DNA of 64,000 bases from Chromohalobacter canadensis (lineage in GTDB: Bacteria > Pseudomonadota > Gammaproteobacteria > Pseudomonadales > Halomonadaceae), in NCBI RefSeq assembly GCF_029544075.1, contig NZ_JAJQJH010000007.1, positions 62,001-126,000 of the forward strand, given 5' to 3'. The notes under the pieces were generated by a model. The model made no database searches, was not told the DNA's origin, and saw only the letters and a list, made by a program, of their open reading frames with translations. Shown piece by piece: positions 10,750-19,641 of the stretch (within the stretch, counting starts at the first letter, position 1; the number at the start of each line of letters is the position of its first letter). A program made the position numbers and the translations under genes.

Positions 10750-11661
10750 ATGATTAGACAACGTACATTAAAAAATACCATCCGTGCCACTGGTGTGGGT
10801 TTGCACTCAGGTGAAAAGGTCTACCTGACGCTGCGCCCCGCGCCGGTCAATACTGGCGTCGTCTTCGTACGTACCGATCTCGATCCAGTGGTGCAGATTG
10901 CCGCCAATGCCGAATACGTGACCGATACGACGCTTTGTACCGCACTTTCGCGTGACGGCGTCAAGGTGGCGACGGTGGAACACCTTATGTCGGCGTTTGC
11001 CGGCTTGGGGATCGACAATGTCTTCGTCGAGCTTAGCGCTCCGGAAGTGCCCATCATGGATGGTAGCGCTGGTCCGTTCGTCTTCTTGATTCAGTCGGCG
11101 GGCATTGCTGAACAAGGGGCGGCCAAGAAGTTCATTCGCATCAAGCGTGAAGTCGTGGTCGAAGAGGATGACAAGGAAGCGCGCTTCTTGCCGCATAACG
11201 GTTTTAAAGTCGCGTTTGCCATCGACTTCGATCATCCGGTCTTCGCGCACCAGAAGCAGACAGCAAGCGTCGATTTCTCGACGACTTCCTTCGTGAAGGA
11301 AGTTTCCCGCGCGCGTACTTTCGGGTTCATGCGCGACCTGGAGTTCCTGCGCGCCCAGAATCTGGCGCTCGGCGGAAGTCTGGATAATGCCATCGTCGTT
11401 GATGATTACCGTATCGTGAACGAAGGTGGCTTGCGCTATGAAGATGAGTTCGTCAAGCACAAGGTCCTCGACGCCATTGGCGACCTGTATCAGTTGGGGC
11501 ATAGCCTCATCGGTGAATTCCGTGGCGTCAAATCTGGCCATGGCTTGAATAACAAGCTATGTCGCGCCTTGATGGCCCAGCAGGATGCCTGGGAAATCGT
11601 GACATTTGAAGACGAGACGCAAGCAGCGCCTATCTCGTATGCGGCGCCAGCGTTGGCCTGA
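10750..11661 (+). CDS. lpxC: UDP-3-O-acyl-N-acetylglucosamine deacetylase
   Basis: Zinc enzyme that catalyses the committed step of lipid A synthesis in the cytoplasm. The 303 residues match the usual length. The zinc and catalytic motifs are visible: [15 protein letters not shown] near 77 (His in EHL), and the C-terminal [17 protein letters not shown] near 236 (HKxxD zinc ligands). [10 protein letters not shown] near 103 is also conserved. It sits after ftsZ, carries its own promoter-like element and ends at a strong terminator. Confidence 0.98.
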   Translation: MIRQRTLKNTIRATGVGLHSGEKVYLTLRPAPVNTGVVFVRTDLDPVVQIAANAEYVTDTTLCTALSRDGVKVATVEHLMSAFAGLGIDNVFVELSAPEVPIMDGSAGPFVFLIQSAGIAEQGAAKKFIRIKREVVVEEDDKEARFLPHNGFKVAFAIDFDHPVFAHQKQTASVDFSTTSFVKEVSRARTFGFMRDLEFLRAQNLALGGSLDNAIVVDDYRIVNEGGLRYEDEFVKHKVLDAIGDLYQLGHSLIGEFRGVKSGHGLNNKLCRALMAQQDAWEIVTFEDETQAAPISYAAPALA

Positions 11662-11710
11662 TAGATAGCCACACCGTTTGTAAGATTAAGCGTAAGATCA
11701 AGCTTTATTG

Positions 11711-11737
11711 ACGCCGACCGATAGGTCGGCGTTTTTT
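11711..11737 (+). terminator. rho-independent terminator after lpxC
   Basis: A perfect nine-base-pair stem (ACGCCGACC with GGTCGGCGT, four-base loop GATA) runs directly into six T residues at 11732-11737. It lies 50 bases past the lpxC stop, in the convergent gap before dciA on the other strand. Confidence 0.9.
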
Positions 11738-11757
11738 ATGGGGTGTGACGCGGTTGT

Positions 11758-12219
11758 CTAAGCGTCGTCCGGGGCATGAGAAGCTAGGCGCGCCAGCGCT
11801 TTTTTTAGTTTGGGGTCCGTAGTGTCATCGGCGCATGCCTTGAGATGTTGTGCAGCCTCGGCTGAAAGCGCACGTGGCTGGTAAGCGGGCGCTTTGAGAG
11901 GGTGTACGGGACGGACCTTGAAATTGAGCGCGAGTACGGCTTCGAATTCGGGGAGCTGACGCAGCAGCGTGAGGAGTCGTTGGCGTTCGTAGCGTAGCCA
12001 CGTCAACCATACGGCGCCATCGGTGATGAGGGTCAAAGCGCCTTCCCGATAGCCGCCGACATAGACGTGTTCGGCAATTTCGGCGGGAAGTCCGGCACGC
12101 AGGTGCTGCTGGGCCCGTTGCAGCAGCTTGGCCATGCGTACCACCGACCCTAACTCGCCGGATCCGTCGATGAGATGGTGGATGGACTGGGCTCGGAAAC
12201 GCTTAGCCTTTATACTCAT
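11758..12219 (-). CDS. dciA: DciA-type replicative helicase loader (DUF721)
   Basis: DUF721/DciA proteins load the DnaB helicase in bacteria that lack DnaC-type loaders; the Pseudomonas homologue also sits between lpxC and secA. From the ATG at 12219 (MSIKAKRFRAQSIHHL) the product is 153 residues; an upstream start at 12258 would add 13. The N-terminal half (GELGSVVRMAKLLQRAQQHL, then a beta-rich segment LTLITDGAVWLTWLRYERQ) is the DciA domain, and the C-terminal part is alanine- and lysine-rich and probably flexible. No strong ribosome site distinguishes the two starts. It is divergent from the following small ORF. Confidence 0.85.
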   Translation of the reverse strand: MSIKAKRFRAQSIHHLIDGSGELGSVVRMAKLLQRAQQHLRAGLPAEIAEHVYVGGYREGALTLITDGAVWLTWLRYERQRLLTLLRQLPEFEAVLALNFKVRPVHPLKAPAYQPRALSAEAAQHLKACADDTTDPKLKKALARLASHAPDDA

Positions 12220-12287
12220 GGGCTTGCCCGCGCGAAGGAAAGCAGAATGTCTGCGCAATCTACCATGAGCCGGAGCTCGTCGATAGC

Positions 12288-12662
12288 ATGACCAGCGCTA
12301 CGCACCATAGCTCAACGTCGCCGCGTCGTGTTCGCACGCGCCACCGTGCGCAATGGTGGCTTGCCGGTCTGTTGGTCGGGTGTCTATTGCCGGCAGGGTT
12401 GATGCACTCCGACGCGTTGCGTATCGCCGGGCGGTTGACGCAGATCTGCCTGATGGCGCCGGAAGCCATCCGTGCCCAATCGTATCGTGTGGCGCGACGC
12501 AAACGACTGTTGGGTACTGGGCGGCGTCGCCCTCGGTCTTCTCGCCTGTGGCGCTTGCCGCAGCGTTTCTATCATGTGTTAAGCGTAGGGTTGGATGCCC
12601 TCTCGCGCCGAGGTCCGCCACACAGTGTCTTGTTCCGAGATATCGGGCGACTAGCCGCCTGA
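12288..12662 (+). CDS. small hypothetical protein in the secM position
   Basis: A 124-residue frame beginning 75 bases before secA ends its intergenic region. The N terminus is basic, followed by one hydrophobic stretch (WWLAGLLVGCLLPAGLM, residues 23-39) resembling a signal anchor; the remainder is very Arg-rich. It occupies the place of SecM, the secretion-monitor peptide between lpxC and secA in enterics, but the SecM arrest sequence is absent. An RRGPP stretch at residues 107-111 lies 13 residues before the end. A stem-loop (12639-12666) spans its stop codon. It may instead be a chance frame in GC-rich DNA; other frames overlap it. Confidence 0.45.
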   Translation: MTSATHHSSTSPRRVRTRHRAQWWLAGLLVGCLLPAGLMHSDALRIAGRLTQICLMAPEAIRAQSYRVARRKRLLGTGRRRPRSSRLWRLPQRFYHVLSVGLDALSRRGPPHSVLFRDIGRLAA

Positions 12663-12666
12663 TGTC
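12639..12666 (+). repeat. stem-loop across the stop codon of the ORF before secA
   Basis: GATATCGGGCG (12639-12649) pairs with CGCCTGATGTC (12656-12666) over eleven positions with two G-U pairs and a six-base loop. The TGA stop of the small ORF is in the 3' arm. There is no T-run, so it is not a terminator; it could be a translation-linked structure for secA. Confidence 0.5.
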
Positions 12667-12736
12667 GACGCCGGCACCGCGCCGATGGCGGTGGCCGATA
12701 TGACGTTTTAGGCACTTTTGGATTTCAGGATCTCAC

Positions 12737-15475
12737 ATGCTCAATACTATCGTACGTAAGTTTATCGGCTCGAAGAACGAGCGCGAAGTCAAACGCATGC
12801 GTAAGGCCACCGAGGCCATCAACGTGTTGGAACCCACGTTCGAGTCTCTCGATGATGCCGCGCTGACGGCAAAGACCAGCGAGTTCCGCAAGCGCCTGGA
12901 ATCAGGCGAATCCATTGACAAGATACTTCCCGAAGCTTTCGCCGTCGTGCGTGAGGCGAGTAAGCGTGTGATGGGAATGCGTCACTTCGATGTGCAGATG
13001 GTCGGTGGGATGACGCTGCACGAAGGACGCATCGCCGAGATGAAAACCGGTGAGGGCAAGACCCTGGTTGGCACCTTGTCGGTTTATCTCAATGCGTTGC
13101 CGGGCAAGGGCGTACACGTGGTGACGGTCAACGATTATCTGGCGAGCCGCGATGCCGAGTGGATGCGCCCTCTCTACGAGTTTCTCGACCTCAGCGTGGG
13201 CACGATCTACTCCGGCCAGGCTTCGGCTCAGAAGCGCGAAGCCTACGCCTGCGATATCACATACGGAACCAACAACGAGTTCGGGTTCGACTATCTGCGC
13301 GACAACATGGCGTTTTCGCTGGACGATAAGGTCCAGCGTGCGCTGCACTACGCGATCATCGACGAGGTCGACTCGATTCTCATCGATGAGGCGCGCACGC
13401 CGCTGATCATTTCCGGCCCGGTCGAAGAAAACGTCGAGCTTTATCGTCGTATCAATCAGCTGTCCCTGGGACTCGACGAGTGCAGCGACGAAGAGGACCC
13501 GACCAGTGGGGACTTTATTCTCGATGAGAAACAAAAGCAGGTGGAACTGACGGAAACCGGCCACCAGAAACTGGAAGGGATACTCAGAGAAACGGAGCTT
13601 CTGGGCGCAGACGACTCGCTTTACTCGGCTCAGAATCTGGGGCTGCTACAGCATGTACATTCGGCGTTGCGTGCGCGCCATCTCTATCATCGCGATGTCG
13701 ATTACATCGTCAACAACGATGAAGTAGTCATCGTTGACGAGCACACCGGGCGTAGCATGCCGGGTCGCCGCTGGTCCGAGGGGCTGCACCAAGCGGTCGA
13801 AGCCAAGGAAGGCGTGACAATCCAGAAAGAGAGCCAAACGCTGGCCTCGACGACCTTCCAGAATTACTTTCGTCTGTATGACAAGCTGTCGGGGATGACG
13901 GGGACTGCCGATACCGAGGCGTTCGAGTTCCGCCAGATTTACGGGCTGGATGTCATGGTGATTCCCACCAACCGTCCTTTGGTGCGTGTGGATCATAACG
14001 ACTTGGTCTACATGAGCAGTGAGGAGAAGTTCGAAGCCATCATTGATGACGTCAAGACGCAACGCGAAGCGGGGCGTCCTATCTTGGTGGGCACGGCGTC
14101 GATCGATACCTCCGAATACCTCGCCCAGCTGATGCAGCAGTATCAGATACCGCACAATGTGCTTAACGCCAAGCAGCACCAGAGCGAAGCGGAAATCATC
14201 GCCCAGGCGGGGCAGCCTGGTGCCGTGACCATCGCCACCAACATGGCCGGGCGTGGTACCGATATCGTGCTTGGCGGTAACTGGGAAGCCGAAGCGGCGG
14301 CTCTCGATAATCCTTCCGAAGATCAGCTCGCTGCACTCAAGGCGGCATGGCAGGAACGCCACGATGCTGTACTTGCCGCGGGCGGTCTCCACGTGATTGG
14401 TTCCGAGCGCCACGAATCGCGGCGTATCGACAACCAGTTGCGTGGGCGCTCCGGCCGTCAGGGCGATCCGGGGTCGACACGTTTCTTCCTCTCTTTGGAA
14501 GACAACCTCATGCGGCTGTTCGGCTCTGATCGCGTACAGCGGTTGATGAATGCCCTGGGACTAGAGCGCGGCGAGGCGATCGAGCACAAGATGGTGTCCA
14601 ACGCCGTTGAGCGTGCCCAGAAAAAGGTCGAGGGTCGCAACTTCGACATTCGCAAGCAATTGCTGGAATACGACGACGTTTCCAACGATCAGCGGCGTGT
14701 TGTCTATCAGCAGCGCGATGAAGTGCTTGTTACCGATGATCTCTCGTCGAATATCGCGGAGATTCGCGAACAGGTCTTGTCCGAGGCCATCACTAGTTAT
14801 GTGCCGCCACAAAGCTTGGCCGAGCAATGGGATCTGCCCGGGCTACAGGACTACCTCAAGCAAGAGTTCAATCTCGATGTTCCCTTGGTGCAATGGGCCG
14901 AAGAAGACGAACATTTCCATGAAGACCTGCTGCGTGAACGTCTTCACGACCAGCACCGCGGTCTCTTCGTCAGCAAGGCCGAGGCCGTCGGACCGGAGTT
15001 GATGCGCCGCTTCGAAAAACAGGTCATGTTGCAGGTGCTCGATACGCGTTGGAAGGAACACCTGCAGCAGATGGATCATCTGCGTCGCGGGATCCATCTG
15101 CGTGGGTATGCACAAAAGAATCCCAAGCAGGAATACAAGCGTGAGGCCTTCGAGCTCTTCCAGACGCTGCTGGCCAACATCAAGCACGATGTCATCCGCA
15201 TCCTGAGTCATGTGCAAGTGCGGCGTCAGGAAGAGGTCGATGAGTTGGAACGTGAGCGGCGTGCCACGCTGGAGCGCGAGCGTGCGGTCAGCCAGCCAGT
15301 TCATGAAGACGCCGTGGCTTCAGCCGAGGCGGTGACCGCCGAAGGCGAGGAACGTACTGGCGACGAAGACGATGGACAGCCGGTACGCCGCGAAGGCCCC
15401 AAGGTGGGCCGCAACGACCCGTGCCCTTGCGGCTCCGGCAAGAAATACAAGCATTGCCACGGCAAATTGAGCTGA
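12737..15475 (+). CDS. secA: preprotein translocase ATPase SecA
   Basis: Motor ATPase that drives proteins through SecYEG. The 912 residues are close to the 901 of E. coli. Visible are the Walker A loop [10 protein letters not shown] near 104, the DEAD-type [16 protein letters not shown] near 207, the second-motor motif [14 protein letters not shown] near 501, [17 protein letters not shown] near 555, and a C-terminal SEC-C zinc knuckle [15 protein letters not shown] short CAGGA ribosome site lies six bases before the ATG. The linker before the zinc knuckle is rich in acidic residues. Confidence 0.98.
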   Translation: MLNTIVRKFIGSKNEREVKRMRKATEAINVLEPTFESLDDAALTAKTSEFRKRLESGESIDKILPEAFAVVREASKRVMGMRHFDVQMVGGMTLHEGRIAEMKTGEGKTLVGTLSVYLNALPGKGVHVVTVNDYLASRDAEWMRPLYEFLDLSVGTIYSGQASAQKREAYACDITYGTNNEFGFDYLRDNMAFSLDDKVQRALHYAIIDEVDSILIDEARTPLIISGPVEENVELYRRINQLSLGLDECSDEEDPTSGDFILDEKQKQVELTETGHQKLEGILRETELLGADDSLYSAQNLGLLQHVHSALRARHLYHRDVDYIVNNDEVVIVDEHTGRSMPGRRWSEGLHQAVEAKEGVTIQKESQTLASTTFQNYFRLYDKLSGMTGTADTEAFEFRQIYGLDVMVIPTNRPLVRVDHNDLVYMSSEEKFEAIIDDVKTQREAGRPILVGTASIDTSEYLAQLMQQYQIPHNVLNAKQHQSEAEIIAQAGQPGAVTIATNMAGRGTDIVLGGNWEAEAAALDNPSEDQLAALKAAWQERHDAVLAAGGLHVIGSERHESRRIDNQLRGRSGRQGDPGSTRFFLSLEDNLMRLFGSDRVQRLMNALGLERGEAIEHKMVSNAVERAQKKVEGRNFDIRKQLLEYDDVSNDQRRVVYQQRDEVLVTDDLSSNIAEIREQVLSEAITSYVPPQSLAEQWDLPGLQDYLKQEFNLDVPLVQWAEEDEHFHEDLLRERLHDQHRGLFVSKAEAVGPELMRRFEKQVMLQVLDTRWKEHLQQMDHLRRGIHLRGYAQKNPKQEYKREAFELFQTLLANIKHDVIRILSHVQVRRQEEVDELERERRATLERERAVSQPVHEDAVASAEAVTAEGEERTGDEDDGQPVRREGPKVGRNDPCPCGSGKKYKHCHGKLS

Positions 15476-15508
15476 GCTCATGGCAAACGTGGCGTGAGGA
15501 GAGACGAC

Positions 15509-16717
15509 ATGGCGGTGGGGGAAGCGAGTTTTCCGGCGATGCCGGCCATCGAGGGCATTCGCCTGGGAGCGGCGATGGCAGGTATAAAGACAGCGGGGCG
15601 CCGTGATCTGGTGGTGATCGAGTTGCCCGAGGCGACGACCCTGGCGGCGGCGTTTACGCGCAACGCATTTTGCGCGGCACCGGTGCATGTGGCGCGACAT
15701 CATCTCGAGACGGACAGGCCGCGTTATCTGCTGATCAATACCGGTAACGCCAACGCCGGTACGGGCGAGCAGGGCATGCACGATGCCGAGCAGAGTTGCC
15801 AGGCGTTAGGCGAGCTGGCGGGTGTCGACGCGCAGTGCGTCTTGCCGTTTTCGACCGGCGTGATCGGCGAGCCCCTGCCAGTGACGCAGCTATGCGATGC
15901 CTTGCCGGAGGCACTTGCCGCGTTGTCGGTAGATGGCTGGCAGACCGCAGGCGAAGGCATTCTGACCACGGATACGCGTGCCAAAGGGGCCACGACGTGT
16001 ATCGAGATCGACGGCCAGCCGGTGACGATCAACGGCATTGCCAAGGGCTCAGGAATGATCAAGCCCGATATGGCCACGATGCTGAGCTTCGTCTTCACCG
16101 ATGCCGCCATCGACGACGCGCGCCTGCAAGTACTGTTGCGGCGTGCCGTCGATGAGTCCTTCAATTGCATCACCGTGGACTCGGATACCTCGACCAACGA
16201 TGCCTGTACATTGGCTGCCACTGGACGCGGTGCTCGCATCGATACCGACGAGCACGAGTCGCGCTTTGCTGCGGCGTTAACCGAGGTGCTGGTAGAATTG
16301 GCGCAGGCCATCATCCGTGATGCCGAGGGCGCGACCAAGTTCGTGACTCTCAAGGTCGAAGGCGCAGCGACTCGGCAGGAAGCGTTGGACGTTGCCTTTA
16401 CCGTGGCGCATTCGCCTTTGGTGAAAACGGCGCTTTATGCCAGTGACGCCAATTGGGGACGCATTTTGGCGGCGGTTGGGCGTGCTCCGGTATCCGACCT
16501 GGATGTGTCGCGTATCGCTATCGATCTCGGTGAAGTGGCGCTCGTCGAGCGCGGCGGCCGCGCGGCTTCGTATACCGAGGCGGCGGGAAGCGCGGTCATG
16601 GCCGAGTCCGAGATCACGATTCGTATCCATCTTGGACGCGGAGATGTCGCGGCGACGGTCTGGACGTCGGACTTGTCACACGATTATGTCTCCATCAATG
16701 CCGACTACCGTAGCTGA
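15509..16717 (+). CDS. argJ: bifunctional ornithine acetyltransferase/N-acetylglutamate synthase
   Basis: ArgJ recycles the acetyl group from N-acetylornithine to glutamate in arginine synthesis and, in bifunctional forms, also makes N-acetylglutamate from acetyl-CoA. The ATG at 15509 has GAGGAGAG just upstream, so I prefer it to the in-frame GTG at 15494; the product is 402 residues. The self-cleavage site is clear: AKGATTC near 158, where the Thr becomes the N-terminal nucleophile of the beta chain. The oxyanion region STGVIGEPLP near 116 and the tail SHDYVSINADYRS are conserved. It stands alone between secA and a Nudix gene. Confidence 0.95.
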   Translation: MAVGEASFPAMPAIEGIRLGAAMAGIKTAGRRDLVVIELPEATTLAAAFTRNAFCAAPVHVARHHLETDRPRYLLINTGNANAGTGEQGMHDAEQSCQALGELAGVDAQCVLPFSTGVIGEPLPVTQLCDALPEALAALSVDGWQTAGEGILTTDTRAKGATTCIEIDGQPVTINGIAKGSGMIKPDMATMLSFVFTDAAIDDARLQVLLRRAVDESFNCITVDSDTSTNDACTLAATGRGARIDTDEHESRFAAALTEVLVELAQAIIRDAEGATKFVTLKVEGAATRQEALDVAFTVAHSPLVKTALYASDANWGRILAAVGRAPVSDLDVSRIAIDLGEVALVERGGRAASYTEAAGSAVMAESEITIRIHLGRGDVAATVWTSDLSHDYVSINADYRS

Positions 16718-16719
16718 GT

Positions 16720-16742
16720 GCTAGTCGTACAGTACGACTAGC
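16720..16742. repeat. 23-bp perfect palindrome after argJ
   Basis: GCTAGTCGTAC (16720-16730), one central base, then GTACGACTAGC (16732-16742), beginning three bases after the argJ stop. No T-run follows on either strand, so it is a weak candidate terminator at best. It could be an operator or a transcript-stabilising hairpin. A second, imperfect hairpin follows at 16768-16787 (GCGGGCC with GGTCCGC, six-base loop). Confidence 0.75.
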
Positions 16743-16814
16743 CGAGTACGGATGGCAGCAGCGATAAGCGGGCCGTCTTCGGTCCGCGGATCATGAACAG
16801 TCAGTCAAGGTGAA

Positions 16815-17768
16815 ATGACCAACATGGTGAAGAGAAGGGTACACGTAGCGGCGGCTGCCATCATTCGCGAGGATGGTCATGTGCTGCTGGCACGCCGTCC
16901 CTCGATCGTCGATCAGGGTGGGTTATGGGAGTTCCCCGGGGGCAAGCTGGCACCCTACGAAACCGGTTTCGAAGCGCTCAGGCGTGAACTCCGCGAAGAG
17001 CTGGGCATTGAAATCCTGCGCGCTCAACCACTCATTCGCGTTCACCATGAATATGCCGACAAACGCATTTTGCTCGATGTCTGGCAGGTACATGAGTTCG
17101 AGGGCGAGCCCTTTGGGCGCGAAGGCCAGGCGGTGCGCTGGGTGCCGCAGCACGAGCTGAATAATTACCCGTTTCCGGAAGCCAATCACCCGATCTTGCG
17201 CGCGGTGTGTCTGCCGCATGAGTATCTGATCAGTGATGAGGAAGCCGACGATACGGTGTTTCTCGACAAGCTTGAGCGCGCCTTGCGTGATGAGGAAGTT
17301 CGCCTGGTGCAGCTGCGGGCCAAGACGTTGGATGAGAGCGCGTATCTAAAGCGTGCCGAGCAAGCGCTGGCGCTCTGTCGCCGCTACGAGGCGCGCTTGA
17401 TTCTCAATGGCGATCCCGCGCTGCTCGACAATATCGATGCCGATGGCATTCATTTGCCCAGTCGTTCCTTGATGGCACTCAAGCATCGCCCCATCGCCCA
17501 TGATAAGTGGCTGGGGGCGTCGACGCACGATCCTCGCCAACTCGAGCAGGCTGCCGAGATTGGCTGCGATTTCGTGACCTTTTCGCCGCTGCGCGTGACC
17601 CCGAGCCATCCCGACACTGCACCGGTCGGTTGGCATGATTTCCAGCAACTGGTGGAAACCGCGGGCATGCCAGTCTATGCGCTAGGTGGCGTCACGCGAG
17701 ACGATATCGACCAGGCGCGTGCGGTGGGCGCTCAGGGGATCGCGACGATTCGCGATCTCTGGAAATAA
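16815..17768 (+). CDS. Nudix (MutT-type) hydrolase fused to a ThiE-like domain
   Basis: A 317-residue two-domain protein. Residues 1-135 are a MutT-type Nudix hydrolase: the Nudix box begins GKLAPYE at about residue 43 and ends RELREELGI, with all catalytic Glu residues; such enzymes hydrolyse oxidised nucleotides like 8-oxo-dGTP. Residues 150-317 resemble thiamine phosphate synthase: VQLRAKTLDES, DGIHLPSRS, LGASTHD, ALGGVTRDDI. The ThiE phosphate-binding segments are altered (SPLRVTPSHP instead of a Gly-rich loop), so synthase activity is doubtful. This fusion is known in pseudomonads and relatives. It lies downstream of secA, as mutT does in E. coli. ATG at 16824 is a possible alternative start. 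Confidence 0.9.
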   Translation: MTNMVKRRVHVAAAAIIREDGHVLLARRPSIVDQGGLWEFPGGKLAPYETGFEALRRELREELGIEILRAQPLIRVHHEYADKRILLDVWQVHEFEGEPFGREGQAVRWVPQHELNNYPFPEANHPILRAVCLPHEYLISDEEADDTVFLDKLERALRDEEVRLVQLRAKTLDESAYLKRAEQALALCRRYEARLILNGDPALLDNIDADGIHLPSRSLMALKHRPIAHDKWLGASTHDPRQLEQAAEIGCDFVTFSPLRVTPSHPDTAPVGWHDFQQLVETAGMPVYALGGVTRDDIDQARAVGAQGIATIRDLWK

Positions 17769-17804
17769 CGCGCTCGCTTCGTCGCGACAGCGCGGTATCG
17801 CATA

Positions 17805-17834
17805 CCAACGGCTCGCCATTTGGCGGGCCGTTGG
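17805..17834. terminator. bidirectional hairpin between the Nudix gene and yacG
   Basis: CCAACGGCTCGCC (17805-17817) and GGCGGGCCGTTGG (17822-17834) form a 13-pair stem with one G-U pair and an ATTT loop. The T-run is weak on both strands, but the place between two convergent genes makes a shared terminator the most likely role. Confidence 0.55.
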
Positions 17835-17844
17835 CGTTTATGCC

Positions 17845-18078
17845 TCATTGGCGTGGTTCGCCGCGCTCCAGATCGTCGATCAAGCGGTCGAGATCGGTCT
17901 CGTCCATGGCAGGCTCCCCCGCGATACGGTGGGATTCATCGGCCCAGGCGCCAAGATCGAGCAAGCGGCAGCGCTTCGAGCAGAAGGGGCGGTACGGGTT
18001 GTCGGTTGTCCAGGCGACCTTGGTGCGACACTGGGGGCAAGCGACTTCAAGGGGGCGGTCTTGGGATGTCTCCGTCAT
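17845..18078 (-). CDS. yacG: DNA gyrase inhibitor/zinc-binding protein YacG
   Basis: Small zinc protein of the YacG family; the E. coli protein binds and inhibits DNA gyrase. From the ATG at 18078, one base past the coaE stop, the product is 77 residues. The four zinc cysteines are present as CPQC near residue 13 and CSKRC near 32, followed by LLDLGAWADESHRI, the hallmark of the family. The C-terminal tail is strongly acidic. The long upstream extension of the frame lies inside coaE and is rejected. Coupling to coaE is likely, as in many gammaproteobacteria. Confidence 0.95.
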   Translation of the reverse strand: MTETSQDRPLEVACPQCRTKVAWTTDNPYRPFCSKRCRLLDLGAWADESHRIAGEPAMDETDLDRLIDDLERGEPRQ

Positions 18079-18079
18079 G

Positions 18080-18718
18080 CTAAAGCGAGTGCTCCTGATG
18101 GGTACCATCGAATAGTTGCCGGTAACGCGCATCGAGCGAGGCGACCTGCGCCTTCAGCGCCGTCATGTCACCATGATTCTCGATCACGTCGTCGGCAAGC
18201 GCCAACCGCTCTTGGCGGGGCATCTGTGCCGCGAGGATAGCATGCGCCTGGGATTCGCTCACATCATCGCGCGCTTGAGTGCGGGTCACCTGAAGCGTTT
18301 CGGGAACATCGATGACAAGGCGGCGGTCGACCAGCGAGACTTGATCCGTCTCGAACAGCAGCGGCGACACGAGTAGCCCATAGGGGGCGGGACCCTGGCG
18401 TATCGCCTCGAGACGCTCACGCAATCGCTGACGGATGCGTGGATGCGTGACGCTTTCCAGCCATTGGCGCTCGCCGTCATCGGCGAACACGATGTCGCGC
18501 AAGGCGCGGCGTTGCAACTCGCCGTGCGCGTCGAGCAGCGAGTTTCCGTAACGTGCCACGATTTCGTCCAGCGCGGGTTCACCGGGTGCGACGATGTCGC
18601 GTGCCACGAGATCGGCATCGACCCAGGGAATTCCCAGTTCGGCGAACATGGCGGCGACGGTGGACTTGCCCGATGCGATGCCACCGGTCACGCCGATGAT
18701 GGGGGCGGCGGATGTCAT
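18080..18718 (-). CDS. coaE: dephospho-CoA kinase
   Basis: Catalyses the last step of coenzyme A synthesis, phosphorylating dephospho-CoA. I start at the ATG at 18718 (MTSAAPIIGVTGGIASGKS), giving 212 residues; the frame stays open to 18868 inside pilD but that part is not protein-like. The P-loop GGIASGKST is at residues 12-20, and DADLVARDIV near 33 and the lid-region residues follow. The gene comes ten bases after the pilD stop and just before yacG, the common pilD-coaE-yacG order. Confidence 0.96.
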   Translation of the reverse strand: MTSAAPIIGVTGGIASGKSTVAAMFAELGIPWVDADLVARDIVAPGEPALDEIVARYGNSLLDAHGELQRRALRDIVFADDGERQWLESVTHPRIRQRLRERLEAIRQGPAPYGLLVSPLLFETDQVSLVDRRLVIDVPETLQVTRTQARDDVSESQAHAILAAQMPRQERLALADDVIENHGDMTALKAQVASLDARYRQLFDGTHQEHSL

Positions 18719-18728
18719 GACAGATTCC

Positions 18729-19571
18729 TCATAAGCCGGTCCAGGCGCGTAGTGGTGCACCGAAGAGTACCGCGATCCATCCGGCGAGGGCGAGGAAGGG
18801 CCCGAATGGTAGCGGCATGCCGCGCAAGCGTGGCAGCGAGAGCTGCAACAGTACCCCGATGATCGCACCCAACCCGGCGGAGATCATCAGTAGCATCGGC
18901 AGCATCGTCCAGCCGAACCAGGCGCCCAGCGCCGCTAACAGCTTGAAGTCACCGTAGCCCATTCCTTCCTTTTTGGTCAGCCACTTGAACAGCCAGTAGA
19001 AGCTCCACAACAGCACGTAACCGGCCATGGCGCCGACGACGGCATTCTCGAGCATATAGGGCTGAAAGAAGAGCTGATAAAGCAGGCCGGCCCAGAGCAA
19101 TGGCAGCGTGATGATATCGGGGAGCAATTGGGTGCGTAGATCGATGATAGCCAGCACCAGCAGCGCCAGGCACAGTCCGCTCCAAGCCAGCGCCGCCCAG
19201 GTGGCGCCATGTACGATGATGACACTCGCCAACAATAGGCCCGCCATCAGTTCGATCAGCGGGTACTGCACGCTGATACGCGTCTGGCAATGCGCGCAGC
19301 GGCCACGCCGCTTGAACCAGCCAATCAGGGGCAGGTTGTCGTGCCAGGCGATTGGCTGGCGACAGTTCGGACATTGCGAGCGTGGCGTGCACAGGTTGTA
19401 GCGCGCGACCTCTTCCTCAGGAAGCGCCAGCGCATCGCGTGCTTCTTGGCGCCATTGCTGCATCAGCATTACCGGCAAGCGTACGATGACGACATTGAGA
19501 AAACTGCCCAGCAAGGTACCGAGGACGAACGCCATTGCGGCCAGCCACGGTAAAGAGATATCGGCGAGCAA
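18729..19571 (-). CDS. pilD: type IV prepilin peptidase/N-methyltransferase
   Basis: Inner-membrane aspartyl protease that cleaves the pilin leader and methylates the new N terminus. The start is an unusual TTG at 19571, supported by AGGAG seven bases upstream. The 280-residue product has the cytoplasmic zinc domain with CPNC near 67 and CAHC near 92, and the two catalytic aspartates in IIDLRTQLLPD near 143 and GMGYGDFK near 205. About eight membrane segments are visible. It would process PilA encoded at 22994 and any minor pilins elsewhere. Confidence 0.96.
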   Translation of the reverse strand: MLADISLPWLAAMAFVLGTLLGSFLNVVIVRLPVMLMQQWRQEARDALALPEEEVARYNLCTPRSQCPNCRQPIAWHDNLPLIGWFKRRGRCAHCQTRISVQYPLIELMAGLLLASVIIVHGATWAALAWSGLCLALLVLAIIDLRTQLLPDIITLPLLWAGLLYQLFFQPYMLENAVVGAMAGYVLLWSFYWLFKWLTKKEGMGYGDFKLLAALGAWFGWTMLPMLLMISAGLGAIIGVLLQLSLPRLRGMPLPFGPFLALAGWIAVLFGAPLRAWTGL

Positions 19572-19641
19572 CGTGCCACTCCTGAAACGAACGCACCCGG
19601 CGAAATGCCGGGGCGGATAAATTGGGAAACGCGGTAGCGTC

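Noticed and set aside
12298-12621. Minus-strand 107-residue frame opposite the secM-position ORF
   Set aside because: Ala/Thr/Arg-rich with no motif, no ribosome site and no hydrophobic or structural pattern.
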